In this document: positions 16,167 through 24,645 of the stretch, piece after piece
Layout of the letters: each line of letters opens with the position of its first letter
How positions within the stretch are numbered: position 1 is the first letter of the stretch
DNA from: UBA11704 sp964491805
Lineage (GTDB): Bacteria; Patescibacteriota; Minisyncoccia; Phycocordibacterales; UBA5272
DNA length: 64,000 nt
Assembly (NCBI GenBank): GCA_964491805.1
Contig: CAZBGU010000002.1
Coordinates: 5,263-69,262 of the forward strand
Direction of reading: 5' to 3'
Translations under genes and position numbers: made by a program
The notes under the pieces: generated by a model
Seen by the model: the letters and a program-made list of their open reading frames with translations, nothing else
The model's database searches: none
Told to the model about the DNA's origin: nothing

Positions 16167-17111
16167 ATGGAACAACCAAATCTTCACATTCTAGAAACAT
16201 TTACTCTCGAAAACATCCCTGATCTTGACACTGTGGTGCTTGGTGCTCTTGAGCGGTTCGAGCATGAGACACTTCCTACTATCCCGTTTGATGTTTATAA
16301 ACGTCCGCTTGTCGTCGGGTCAGGTAATGCGGAAGCAACTGGAAGAATTATCTTTGAAAAGTCTGACGCTATCTTTGCGTCAGAGAGCAACTATGAAGAA
16401 AAGTTACAGAATATTCCTTCAATCGATGGTGTAATTCTTGTGTCTGCATCAGGAGGTAAGCATGCACCTATTATTGCTAAACGTGCAAAGGAACTTGGTA
16501 AGCATGTTACGCTTATAACCGATACAGACCATAATTTAACCGAAAAAGAACTTGATAAGCAGCACCATGATCAGGAGTTTCTTTTTCCTAAGAATCGTGA
16601 GCCATACACGTACAATACATCAACATATCTTAGTATGATTCTTGGCTATACGCGCGAGGATCCTGTGCAGATTGCAAAGTTTATCAAAGAGCATGTTGAT
16701 GTGATTGATTTTTCAAAGTTTGCATCATTTGATAAATATTACCTTATTGTTCCAACACAGTTCTCCGGTGTTATTAGAATGCTTCAGGTAAAATTTATCG
16801 AGCTATTTGGTCGTAATATCGCCCGTGATGTTGAGACGTCAGAATACGTAAAACATGCAACAACAGTTGTGCCTGCGAATGAACTCTTTCTTAGTTTTGG
16901 ATATGAGAATACATCGTGGGGAAATGAATTGTCTCGAGTGAATGTACCATTACCTGAATGGGCTGGCTATGGAACCATGGTAGCAGTTGCTTACTATGTA
17001 ATTGGCAAAATACAAAAGCAGCACCCTCCATACTTCAAGCAGCATATTGCAAAGTACACAGAAGAAATTTCGAAAGTATTTGGTGAGGAAATTAAACCAA
17101 TCGTTGGATAA
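16167..17111 (+). CDS. SIS-domain sugar-phosphate isomerase-like protein
   Basis: 314 aa. The SIS fold is suggested by VVGSGNAEATGRII, the phosphate loop VSASGGKHAPIIAKRAKEL, and VTLITDTDHNL. Position after pgl-zwf-gnd suggests a glucose/mannose-6-phosphate isomerase that feeds the pathway, as in bifunctional PGI/PMI proteins. The SASGGK loop resembles SIS loops of the SxSGxT type but ends in Lys rather than Thr, so catalytic class is uncertain. No signal or membrane segment. The gene ends before a 27-bp inverted repeat shared with a converging gene. Confidence 0.75.
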   Translation: MEQPNLHILETFTLENIPDLDTVVLGALERFEHETLPTIPFDVYKRPLVVGSGNAEATGRIIFEKSDAIFASESNYEEKLQNIPSIDGVILVSASGGKHAPIIAKRAKELGKHVTLITDTDHNLTEKELDKQHHDQEFLFPKNREPYTYNTSTYLSMILGYTREDPVQIAKFIKEHVDVIDFSKFASFDKYYLIVPTQFSGVIRMLQVKFIELFGRNIARDVETSEYVKHATTVVPANELFLSFGYENTSWGNELSRVNVPLPEWAGYGTMVAVAYYVIGKIQKQHPPYFKQHIAKYTEEISKVFGEEIKPIVG

Positions 17112-17160
17112 GGTACAGCCGTTAGCCATTAATTATTAGCCGGTAGCCTTTATCTAAAAT

Positions 17161-17217
17161 GCAATCTAAAGCATGAGCAAGACAACCGGTGGTTGTCTTG
17201 CTCATGCTTTAGATTGC
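17161..17217. terminator. Perfect 27-bp inverted repeat between converging genes
   Basis: Two exact 27-base arms (17161-17187, 17191-17217) around GGT. It lies between the SIS gene (plus) and the DUF2256-like gene (minus). On the minus strand the hairpin runs into ATTTTAGAT, so it fits a terminator for that side and probably both. The stem is much longer than a terminator needs. Confidence 0.75.
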
Positions 17218-17238
17218 GATCTGTTGCTAAAATGATTG

Positions 17239-17388
17239 CTATCTTTTCTTCCTTCTTTCCATCGCACTTTTTCTACACTTACTACTACAAAACTTTACCG
17301 TCTCCCAGTCATCGCGCTCCTGGAAACTTTTTCTTGTGTTTAGGTCTACTTTGCACACAATGCACTTTTTATCTGCTTTTGATGTCAT
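17239..17388 (-). CDS. DUF2256-like zinc-finger mini-protein
   Basis: 49 aa: MTSKADKKCIVCKVDLNT, then the RDDWETVKFCSSKCRK segment and a basic end. The CxxC...CxxxC spacing around a W-x-x-V-K-F/Y-C core matches DUF2256, a family of small zinc-binding proteins of unknown role. ATG at 17388 (minus strand); it ends 22 bases from the long inverted repeat. Confidence 0.82.
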   Translation of the reverse strand: MTSKADKKCIVCKVDLNTRKSFQERDDWETVKFCSSKCRKSAMERRKKR

Positions 17389-17479
17389 GGTTATAGTATT
17401 TTAGTTGTATTGTATCACATGGGTAGTCTTTGCACGCTTGCTATGTGTATTGATACTGTTTTTATGTATACTGATGGAC

Positions 17480-18550
17480 ATGATTTCCAAGGAACGTATT
17501 CAAAGTCTTCTTGATCAGGCCGTTTTGTCTCATGTGTTTCCTGGTTATGCAGCAGCTGTTGTTACTTCACAAGAAAGTCTTTTTTTTACAGGAGGGAAGC
17601 ATACATACGATGATTCGTCTCTAAAAGTTACTGAAGATACACTCTATGATGTTGCGTCTCTTACAAAAATACTCGGACCGATGTCGGTCATGATGTTACT
17701 CGTAGGTTCTGATAAGGTACATCTTGATGACCCTATCGGTGTATATCTACCAGAATTTGTTACAGATACATACAAAAAAGAGGCGACAATTAGGCATCTT
17801 CTAACGTACACACTGGATTATGATTTACCAGGAGGGGCTAAGTCTCTCATGAAGGAGATTTCACCGGATGAGCTTGTGGCCCGTATGATACAACTACCAC
17901 TCAAATGTGCTCCTGGGACGTCATACATGTACTCTAACATCACAGCTTTTATCCTGACTAAGGTTATAGAAAAGATTACTGGCGAGATATTGTATGATAC
18001 AGTTAGTCGTGATATTTTTTCTCCTCTCGAAATGTCGACAGCAACTTTCTTTCCAGATAAAAATATGTGGCAACAGATTCCACCTACAGAAATAACAGAA
18101 GACCGAGGTGTTGTGCAGGGGTTTGTCCACGATGAGTCTACGTACCATCTTCAGTCTGGTAATAAGAGTAGCGGAGCGGCAGGTCTTTTTGCTTCAGTTA
18201 AAGATGTTGCAAAGTTCCTTTCTATGGTTGTCGCTGGTGGATCTATACATGGTGAAAGATTTTTTTCGCCTACAATAGTTAATGCATGGACAGAGAACCA
18301 GTTTCCTGATCTACTTCCAACACTCACCCCGCTTGGGTGGGGAGACTTTAACAATGAATTCATTGATCCTGAGCACGGTAAATGTGTTGTAAAAGGTGGC
18401 TTCACTGGGTGTTTTATGGCATGTAATCTCGAGAATGCTGTAGGGTTCGTCATACTTTCTAATACAACATACCCTGTAAGGCCAAAGGACAGAGCACAGT
18501 TCAATGTCATCAAGAAAGAAATTTTAAACCTTCTCACAAACGAAAAGTAG
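17480..18550 (+). CDS. Serine hydrolase, beta-lactamase/transpeptidase-like
   Basis: 356 aa from ATG 17480. TATACT (17467-17472) is 7 bases before this ATG and only one base before the other candidate at 17474, so 17480 fits leaderless initiation. Class C beta-lactamase/DD-peptidase fold: the catalytic SxxK is in DVASLTKILG, the YxN motif in SYMYSNITAFIL, and the KTG-like triad near GGFTGCFMA. Such enzymes cleave D-Ala peptides or esters; no signal peptide is seen, so it is probably cytoplasmic. Function within the family is unknown. Confidence 0.85.
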   Translation: MISKERIQSLLDQAVLSHVFPGYAAAVVTSQESLFFTGGKHTYDDSSLKVTEDTLYDVASLTKILGPMSVMMLLVGSDKVHLDDPIGVYLPEFVTDTYKKEATIRHLLTYTLDYDLPGGAKSLMKEISPDELVARMIQLPLKCAPGTSYMYSNITAFILTKVIEKITGEILYDTVSRDIFSPLEMSTATFFPDKNMWQQIPPTEITEDRGVVQGFVHDESTYHLQSGNKSSGAAGLFASVKDVAKFLSMVVAGGSIHGERFFSPTIVNAWTENQFPDLLPTLTPLGWGDFNNEFIDPEHGKCVVKGGFTGCFMACNLENAVGFVILSNTTYPVRPKDRAQFNVIKKEILNLLTNEK

Positions 18551-18732
18551 AAGTTGTTTTTATCTACATCACTTCGTTCTTTTGGAATGTTGTAGAATCT
18601 TGTAATTGGCACTTTAGGTATTGATGTAGTGTATACAAAGCTTCTCTGCAACATGTTTAGGAGTATACTTATTGTGTGTGTCGGGGTATAGAGCCTCGAA
18701 TTACTAGTAAGAGCTAACTTTTATTTACGAGC

Positions 18733-20106
18733 ATGTTAGAACAGATACTTATACTCTCACGTGTACAGTTTGCTGGCACCGCCGCATTTCATATTCTCTT
18801 TCCAATGATGTCTATTGGCCTGTCATTGTATCTTTTTATTATGGAATGTTTATGGCTCTACACAAAAAAAGAAACATACTACCGACAGTTGCGGTTTTGG
18901 ATGAAAATATTTGTATTATCATTTGCAGTTGGTGTGGCGACAGGTTTTCCTATGGCATTTCAGTTTGGTACTAATTGGTCAGGGTTTGCTACTACTGCAG
19001 GTTCGTTCTTTGGTAACCTTATCGGTTTTGAAACAACAATAGCATTTACTATGGAGACTGCCTTTCTCGGCATTTTTATTTTTGGATGGAACCGTGTTCC
19101 GAAGCTTGTTCATCTCGCTTCTAACTTTCTAGTCCTCTTTGCGGCGTCGCTCTCTGCTTTTTGGATTATTGCGGCTAATTCATGGATGCAATTGCCTATG
19201 GGGGTACATCTTCAAGAAGGTAAGGTGGTCGTGGATAACTATTATGCTGCAATTTTTAATCCCGATACAATAATCACGTACGTTCATATGTGGTTTGCTT
19301 GTGTAGAAGCTACGATATTCTTGATCGGCGGTATTGCCGCATGGGGAATTCTTAAACATCATACACATGATGCATACCGAGACTTTTTTGCTAAGACGTT
19401 ACAGTATTTAGTTGTGCTCGGATGTATTGTGACTGTGGTTCAGATTTATTTTGGTGACGTATCTGGCAGAGTTGTTGCGCAGTATCAACCAGAGAAACTT
19501 GCAGCATATGAACTACATTGGAACACTAATATGCCAGGAGAAGGAGCACCACTTCATCTTCTTGCATGGCCAAACAGTGCCGGTAATGGGAATACATTTG
19601 AGATTTCGATTCCCAACATGCTTAGTATTCTTTCTACTCATTCTATGACAGGACCGGTTCCTGGACTGAATAGTTTCGCTGCTTACGATAGGCCAACAAC
19701 GGCAGAGTCGGTAACAGTATTTTATTCCTTCCGAGCAATGTTTGGTATAGGTATTCTACTGTTTCTACTTATGGTAACGAGCTTGCTTTATTTACGACGA
19801 GGCATGTTGCGCTCTGAGCGCATACTGAAGCACACAACGTTCCTCAATCTATGGGTATGGTCAATACCGTTTGGATTTCTTGCGGCAGAGGCAGGGTGGA
19901 TGGTTCGTGAAATTGGTCGTCAGCCATGGATGATATATCGTATGCTACGTGTAAGTGAATCTATCTCTGTTGGTCTTAGTCCAGTTGTTGTCAGTGTTGT
20001 GATGTGTGCTATTGCTCTTCTTTATCTTACATTGTTAGCTGTCTTCGTGTATTTCGTTAGAAAGATTACTCTCAAAGGTCCAGATCTTACTAGTCCTATC
20101 CACTAA
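18733..20106 (+). CDS. cydA: Cytochrome bd quinol oxidase subunit I
   Basis: 457 aa, about nine membrane helices. It oxidises quinol and reduces O2 at haem b595/d. The haem ligand His lies near residue 19 in AAFHILFPMMSIGLSLY; FQFGTNWSGFA and ETTIAFTMETAFLGIFIFGW follow; the conserved GWMVREIGRQPWMIY is near residue 385. The protein is shorter than E. coli CydA because the Q-loop is short. Adjacent cydB forms the pair. Quinone source and dehydrogenases are not in this window. Confidence 0.96.
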   Translation: MLEQILILSRVQFAGTAAFHILFPMMSIGLSLYLFIMECLWLYTKKETYYRQLRFWMKIFVLSFAVGVATGFPMAFQFGTNWSGFATTAGSFFGNLIGFETTIAFTMETAFLGIFIFGWNRVPKLVHLASNFLVLFAASLSAFWIIAANSWMQLPMGVHLQEGKVVVDNYYAAIFNPDTIITYVHMWFACVEATIFLIGGIAAWGILKHHTHDAYRDFFAKTLQYLVVLGCIVTVVQIYFGDVSGRVVAQYQPEKLAAYELHWNTNMPGEGAPLHLLAWPNSAGNGNTFEISIPNMLSILSTHSMTGPVPGLNSFAAYDRPTTAESVTVFYSFRAMFGIGILLFLLMVTSLLYLRRGMLRSERILKHTTFLNLWVWSIPFGFLAAEAGWMVREIGRQPWMIYRMLRVSESISVGLSPVVVSVVMCAIALLYLTLLAVFVYFVRKITLKGPDLTSPIH

Positions 20107-20116
20107 ATAAAACACT

Positions 20117-21133
20117 ATGATTACAGATGCAATTCTTCCAATTATTTGGTTCGTGATTATTTGTATCGAACTTGCGCTCTACGCAATTCTTGATGGTGCA
20201 AATCTTGGCGTTGGCATGTTGTCACTTCTGCCGCAACCAGAAAAAAAGCGCTCGCTCATCATTCATACACTTGGTCCGATCTGGAACGCCAACGAGACAT
20301 GGCTTCTTGTTGCAGCAGGAACACTGTTCGGCGCCTTTCCTCCAGTGTATAGTATCGTTTTAAATGCACTCTATATTCCTGGAATGATAATAGTTGTCGG
20401 CCTCATTCTTCGTGCGGTTTCATTTGAGTTTTATGATGTGGTCGATGCTAGTAAAACTCTATGGGGTAGGTCATTTGGTATAGGAAGTTTACTCACAGTG
20501 CTTGGACAAGGAATGCTCTTTGGTGGACTACTTTCTGGCATACCACTTGTTGCTGGCCGTTTCGCCGGAGGTCCTTTTACATGGGCGACGCCGCTAACAC
20601 TTTTGATTACAGTTGGTTTCTTCTTTGCGTATGCAGTAGTTGGGTATGCATATCTTATTAAGCGAACTGATTACGAGCTAGTGAATGAGACATTTCCACG
20701 TATTGCATTTGCTGCAGCGGTAACACTTGTTGCGTTACTTAGTGCTACATTTGTTCTTCCTAACACAAACTATGTGTTCTTCGAGCGATGGGGCACAGCA
20801 CCTGCATCGTCTATACTTATAACGATAGCGCTACTAATAGCAGTATCAATCATTACATTAGCGTATACAACCATCAAAAGAAAAAATCCAACACATATCT
20901 ATTACCTATCTCTTGCCATCTTCGCGCTTGGGTATTTTGGTATGTTGGTTGGAACATATCCATACATGTTACCTCCAAACATGACGATTTTTGAAGCTGC
21001 ATCTCCTGCGAACACGCTTCGTTTTATGCTGTATGGGATTGGTCCGTTGTTGCCTGTTGTGCTTGCTTACAATTGGTATTTGTCCCACGTGTTTCGTAAG
21101 GAGTCTAAGAAGGGGAAGGGGGAGGGGTATTAA
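20117..21133 (+). CDS. cydB: Cytochrome bd quinol oxidase subunit II
   Basis: 338 aa, eight or nine membrane helices. The start (IWFVIICIELALYAILDGANLGVG) and GPIWNANETWLLVAAGTLFGAFP are diagnostic of CydB. It pairs with CydA ten bases upstream to make the oxidase. No CydX-like small subunit or cydDC exporter follows; a terminator comes right after. Confidence 0.96.
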   Translation: MITDAILPIIWFVIICIELALYAILDGANLGVGMLSLLPQPEKKRSLIIHTLGPIWNANETWLLVAAGTLFGAFPPVYSIVLNALYIPGMIIVVGLILRAVSFEFYDVVDASKTLWGRSFGIGSLLTVLGQGMLFGGLLSGIPLVAGRFAGGPFTWATPLTLLITVGFFFAYAVVGYAYLIKRTDYELVNETFPRIAFAAAVTLVALLSATFVLPNTNYVFFERWGTAPASSILITIALLIAVSIITLAYTTIKRKNPTHIYYLSLAIFALGYFGMLVGTYPYMLPPNMTIFEAASPANTLRFMLYGIGPLLPVVLAYNWYLSHVFRKESKKGKGEGY

Positions 21134-21136
21134 CTA

Positions 21137-21170
21137 CAAAAATACACAGGGAGAACCTGTGTATTTTTGT
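21137..21170 (+). terminator. Terminator after cydB
   Basis: Perfect 14-bp stem CAAAAATACACAGG / CCTGTGTATTTTTG with a GAGAA loop. Confidence 0.85.
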
Positions 21171-21231
21171 TGATGTGAGCCTTCTCGTGATAGAACCTAG
21201 GATGTTCGTTACGGTGTAAGGCTTATCGGTA

Positions 21232-21435
21232 CTATTTTAGCACATCATTTTGACCCTTCTCGAGAGTAGCACTTTTCTCATAACGATGAGGGTTTTGTTT
21301 CCTGTCTTCTTTGATAAGCCATTCAAATACTTTAACAACCCGATCTAGCTCTTCCTTAGTCCAGTTGTCTGGATTTCGTTTATCTTCTTTGTTCATAAAA
21401 AATGACAAAAGTGACACGAGATCAGAATTGTCCAT
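21232..21435 (-). CDS. Small helical protein next to a recombinase remnant
   Basis: 67 aa, charged and helical (DNWTKEELDRVVKVFEWLIKED). I recall similar small proteins beside CPR serine recombinases but cannot name a family. Its 5' end overlaps the recombinase fragment on the other strand by 34 bases. Function unknown. Confidence 0.5.
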   Translation of the reverse strand: MDNSDLVSLLSFFMNKEDKRNPDNWTKEELDRVVKVFEWLIKEDRKQNPHRYEKSATLEKGQNDVLK

Positions 21436-21725
21436 GCGGATTCCTTAATGAAGAGGACTTGATCAAACAGCTAAAAGACCTCATTGATGACCTCGATATT
21501 CAAGTTGTCCCCATGAGAGAAAAGATAGCAAATGAAGTTAGACGATTTAAATTATTTCAACAAACTCTACTCGGGACAAAAGCTCAAGTCTCAGTTAAGG
21601 ATATTGATATTCGTAACTATGCAAAATTCATCTTACTTGAAGGTGAAATGGAGGAAAAGAGAGAATTTTTTAAGTGTCTTAATTCTAAGATATTGCTATC
21701 AAATAAGAAGATTTCTTTAGCTTAG
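21402..21725 (+). pseudogene. Serine recombinase, C-terminal remnant
   Basis: 107 aa matching only the C-terminal part of CPR-type large serine recombinases: a CPCGF zinc-knuckle half, then a helical part with NEEDLIKQLKDLID and the strongly typical DIDIRNYAKFIL and EEKREFFKCLNSKILL. The catalytic resolvase domain and most of the zinc-ribbon domain are missing. A stop (TAA, 21396-21398) lies just before the first usable ATG. This looks like the stub left when an element was deleted or replaced. A rearrangement joint is therefore expected near 21.40 kb. Confidence 0.7.
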
Positions 21726-22849
21726 TGTTTATGTCCAGCATGGCCATGTTCTCCTTCTTTTACTTTCCCATGAAGCATATACGAAGCAATAAATGTCGTA
21801 ATTGGAACACCCAAGATAAGACCAATACTACCTATTAAGATACGCACGATTTCAGTAGAAAATATTTCATTGTTAATAATAAAGAGGACTCCTGTTGTTG
21901 AATTTTGCATGAGAAGTAAAAGTGGTAGTGATGCTCCAACATAAGCAATAGCAAGAGTATTCACTAAAGCTCCAATATGTTCACGTCCAATACGAATACC
22001 TCTCTTATAAACTTGTACTCGTGTTAAATGCTTTCCTGCACGAAACAATTCTTCTATAGCAATAGCTTGACCAATAGCGATATCGTAGAGAACTCCAAGA
22101 AGACCAATCATAATTCCGCCAAAGAGTAATCCAACCATGTTAATAGATCCACGAGTATTGAGGTTCAAGAATGTACTTTCTTCAGAACTATACCCACTTA
22201 AGTTCGCAGCATGAACAACATAGTATGCACCAAGTCCTGTAATGATAACAGTGATAATCATTCCTAGTACAGCAGACGTTGTTGTTCTATTGATTCCGTG
22301 TGTGATATACGAACCAACTATAATAATAAGTGAAGCAACTCCAATACTTACAAGTACCGCATTGTATCCTCCATAGATTCCTGGAATAAGGAGATAAAAT
22401 ATAAGGATAAAACTACCGATAAGACTAGCTAGTCCTCGTACACCTTGAATACCACCGAAGATAAAGATAAGTGCTACGAAAGTTATAGTAAGCCACAGGA
22501 TCACATTTAATCTGTATGGATCTGATACTGACCAGTAGTCGGAATTATCTAAGTGGTTAGTTTGATGACGTGCATAAAATATATCACCCACTGAGAGTTG
22601 TATATAATCATTTTGAAATATAGCTGTCTTACCAGCATCCACCCCATCAAGAATTTCTATCTTAAGTGTTTGCGTCTGAGATGGGGTATCAGTTCCAGGA
22701 ACTGTACTTGTTCCTTGGGTGGTTACTTCAAGAACTCTAGCTTTCTCAAATACTTCTATATCAGGAACAAGTGTTGCCTGAGCAAAACTTAACTGTGGTA
22801 AAAATATTAAGCCAAACAATGATAAGATGATTACTTTCTTTAAGTTCAT
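21722..22849 (-). CDS. YibE/F family membrane transporter
   Basis: 375 aa. Signal-like N-terminus (VIILSLFGLIFLPQLSFA), an extracytoplasmic beta region (residues 25-115), then seven or so helices containing LLFGGIMIGLLGVLYDIAIG and EHIGALVNTLAIAYVGASLP, which are typical of YibE/F. The His-rich C-terminus HGHAGHKH suggests metal contact. It is followed on the same strand, on the upstream side, by a Fur-family regulator, so metal-controlled transport is a reasonable inference. Substrate unknown. Confidence 0.88.
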   Translation of the reverse strand: MNLKKVIILSLFGLIFLPQLSFAQATLVPDIEVFEKARVLEVTTQGTSTVPGTDTPSQTQTLKIEILDGVDAGKTAIFQNDYIQLSVGDIFYARHQTNHLDNSDYWSVSDPYRLNVILWLTITFVALIFIFGGIQGVRGLASLIGSFILIFYLLIPGIYGGYNAVLVSIGVASLIIIVGSYITHGINRTTTSAVLGMIITVIITGLGAYYVVHAANLSGYSSEESTFLNLNTRGSINMVGLLFGGIMIGLLGVLYDIAIGQAIAIEELFRAGKHLTRVQVYKRGIRIGREHIGALVNTLAIAYVGASLPLLLLMQNSTTGVLFIINNEIFSTEIVRILIGSIGLILGVPITTFIASYMLHGKVKEGEHGHAGHKH

Positions 22850-22864
22850 GTTAAAAGTATATAC

Positions 22865-23293
22865 CTATTTACTGCATGCCTTACATACGCCAAAGAACTC
22901 AAGAGAATGAGAATTGATGGTAGTAAAATTCTTTGAATACTTAAGGACTTCTTTCTGTAGGTTAGTTTGATTACAGTTCCCAATATCTTCTATCTTTCCA
23001 CACTTCTCACAGACAATATGATGATGGTGATGATCTTCGTGAAGTAACTCATAATAAGTAGCAGTGTCTTGTAGATTAATCTTTCCTACAATCTTTGATT
23101 TTGCAAAGTCTTCGAGTGCTCGATACAAGGTTACCTTGTCCATCTTGTGGTTCATTTCCTTCTGCATATCTCTTGCGGTGAGGGGTTTCTTTGAACGACT
23201 TAAGAATGTAAGTAAGGCAATTCTTGCGGGTGTAATCCTATATCCATGTTCATGTAGTAGTTCCTCGAATAATATAACATCTTTAGATTTCAT
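22865..23293 (-). CDS. Fur-family metal-dependent repressor
   Basis: 142 aa. Winged-helix N-terminus (GYRITPARIALLTFLSRS, then MDKVTLYRALEDF) and dimerisation/metal domain with LLHEDHHHHHIVCEKCGKIED and a second CxxC (CKACSK), the structural zinc site of the Fur/Zur/PerR group. The five-His run fits a Zur or Fur-like sensor, but the metal cannot be assigned. Palindromic sites lie in the 85 bases shared with the divergent CooC-like gene, so it probably controls itself, yibE/F and cooC. Confidence 0.92.
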   Translation of the reverse strand: MKSKDVILFEELLHEHGYRITPARIALLTFLSRSKKPLTARDMQKEMNHKMDKVTLYRALEDFAKSKIVGKINLQDTATYYELLHEDHHHHHIVCEKCGKIEDIGNCNQTNLQKEVLKYSKNFTTINSHSLEFFGVCKACSK

Positions 23294-23294
23294 A

Positions 23295-23376
23295 GTTGCA
23301 TTAGTGTACCACTAACGCAACTCTATTGCAATAGATTACAATGTGCGTTAGTATATAAATGCAACTATATTGCGTT
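23295..23376. promoter_or_regulatory. Divergent Fur-family operator region
   Basis: A 27-base near-perfect inverted repeat (23295-23321: GTTGCATTAGTG-TAC-CACTAACGCAAC, one mismatch). Two copies of AAYGCAA-N5-TTGCRWT lie at 23314-23332 and 23358-23376. The second overlaps a TATATT box (23366-23371) and ends two bases before the cooC ATG, where binding would block transcription. These are the expected targets of the adjacent Fur-family protein. Confidence 0.7.
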
Positions 23377-23378
23377 AT

Positions 23379-24206
23379 ATGAAAATAGCATTTGTAGGAA
23401 AAGGAGGGAGTGGTAAAAGCTCAATATCATGGCTAGCAGTAAAAACCCTAGAAGATATAGGTTCTTCGATATTGGCTATTGATGCTGACCACAATATGGA
23501 CTTAACAAGTAACTTAGGGCTTAACCCTGACACTACTCCGCTCATGCACAAAACTGAACAAGAATTCATGGAGCATGTTGGTGTTACAAAGGTGAGCGGT
23601 GTTCTTAACAAAGACATAAGTACACTTCCTGTATTTACTATTTGTCCACAAGATTCATATACAGCTTCTATTGTAAGTAAAGTAAGTGACAAGATTTCAC
23701 TTATCAATATCGGTCTTGGTGCACCTGATGTGATGTTCTCTGGTAAATGTGCTCACGGTCTCTCTGGTCCACTTAAATATTACCTTGGTCTTCTTGATGA
23801 GAAAGATGATTTTGTAGTGATAGACAGTGTCGCAGGGGCAGATATGCTCAACTATGGACTCTATGCAGGGATTGATGCAGTTATTGGAGTGGTAGAACCA
23901 CACAGAAATAGTATTAAGGTATTTGAACAGATTCAAGATATTTGCCGTAAGTCACTTATTCCTTGTTTTGCTGTAGTTAATAAGCCAGCAGACAATGAAT
24001 TCTATAAGGAGTTTGTTTCAAAGAATGCTGACAAGATTTTAAGTGAGATTCCATTTGATGAAAATATAATGAATTATGACTATACAAAAGTAAAAGATGA
24101 GACAAAGCAGAGTATGATTTCTGTTATTGAGAAAGTTAAGAAGTTGAAGAAGCGAGGAAACCTCTCAACCGTTAAAGACTTTCAAGATATGAAAAATAGT
24201 AAGTAA
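23379..24206 (+). CDS. CooC/MinD-like P-loop ATPase
   Basis: 275 aa. Deviant Walker A KGGSGKSSIS at residue 8 and AIDADHNMDLTSNLG (Walker A' type) mark the CooC branch of the MinD/ParA ATPases, which helps load nickel into CO dehydrogenase in other bacteria. FAVVNKPAD is the base-recognition strand. The upstream in-frame TTG start (23370) would overlap the operator; ATG 23379 lies 7 bases after the -10. No CO dehydrogenase is nearby; with the Fur regulator and YibE/F the setting points to a metal task. Confidence 0.82.
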   Translation: MKIAFVGKGGSGKSSISWLAVKTLEDIGSSILAIDADHNMDLTSNLGLNPDTTPLMHKTEQEFMEHVGVTKVSGVLNKDISTLPVFTICPQDSYTASIVSKVSDKISLINIGLGAPDVMFSGKCAHGLSGPLKYYLGLLDEKDDFVVIDSVAGADMLNYGLYAGIDAVIGVVEPHRNSIKVFEQIQDICRKSLIPCFAVVNKPADNEFYKEFVSKNADKILSEIPFDENIMNYDYTKVKDETKQSMISVIEKVKKLKKRGNLSTVKDFQDMKNSK

Positions 24207-24214
24207 CTTTCTAT

Positions 24215-24246
24215 AGGTTTTATCTGTGCTTGTGCAGATAAAACCT
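24215..24246 (+). terminator. Hairpin after the CooC-like gene
   Basis: Perfect 12-bp AGGTTTTATCTG / CAGATAAAACCT stem, loop TGCTTGTG. No T-run follows, so it may be a weak terminator, or part of the leader of the next unit. Confidence 0.5.
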
Positions 24247-24294
24247 CAGAGTGTTCCTTATCATCCAACCCCGACATCACTTAGGAGAACTGTC

Positions 24295-24645
24295 ATGTCT
24301 TTGCCTTCAATTGCTACTATCGATACCACCGGAATGAGTGCCGAACAACTGGAAGATGTGCTTTACGAAGCAATCCAGAAAGACCTTCCTTTGGCGTTTG
24401 CGTGGTTCAAGAACTTGAACCTCGGAGTTCATCAAAAAGAAGACCCGAAAACTCCACTAGCCGCTCAAATCAAGCGTGTTGTTGCCGACGGTATGCGACA
24501 TGTTCTCGAAAAGAAACTGTTCGGCGGAAAGCGAATTGTCTTCGCGAATTGCTGTGACGTGATCGTTGACCCTCCGAAGGGTTTCAACCCCGTCTTGTTC
24601 CAGTTCGAGACCCAGAATGGGAAGCTTAACTATGCCGACTGCTGA
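24295..24645 (+). CDS. Orphan soluble protein of a two-gene unit
   Basis: 116 aa, unrecognised. AGGAGA six bases before ATG 24295 is one of the best Shine-Dalgarno sites in the window, so I reject the longer frame from 24226. The protein is helical at first (SAEQLEDVLYEAIQKDL, then a basic helix) and ends in beta segments with a Cys pair (ANCCDVIV). Codon use has more C-ending codons than the neighbours. The next gene overlaps its last 14 bases, so the two are translationally coupled. Confidence 0.6.
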   Translation: MSLPSIATIDTTGMSAEQLEDVLYEAIQKDLPLAFAWFKNLNLGVHQKEDPKTPLAAQIKRVVADGMRHVLEKKLFGGKRIVFANCCDVIVDPPKGFNPVLFQFETQNGKLNYADC

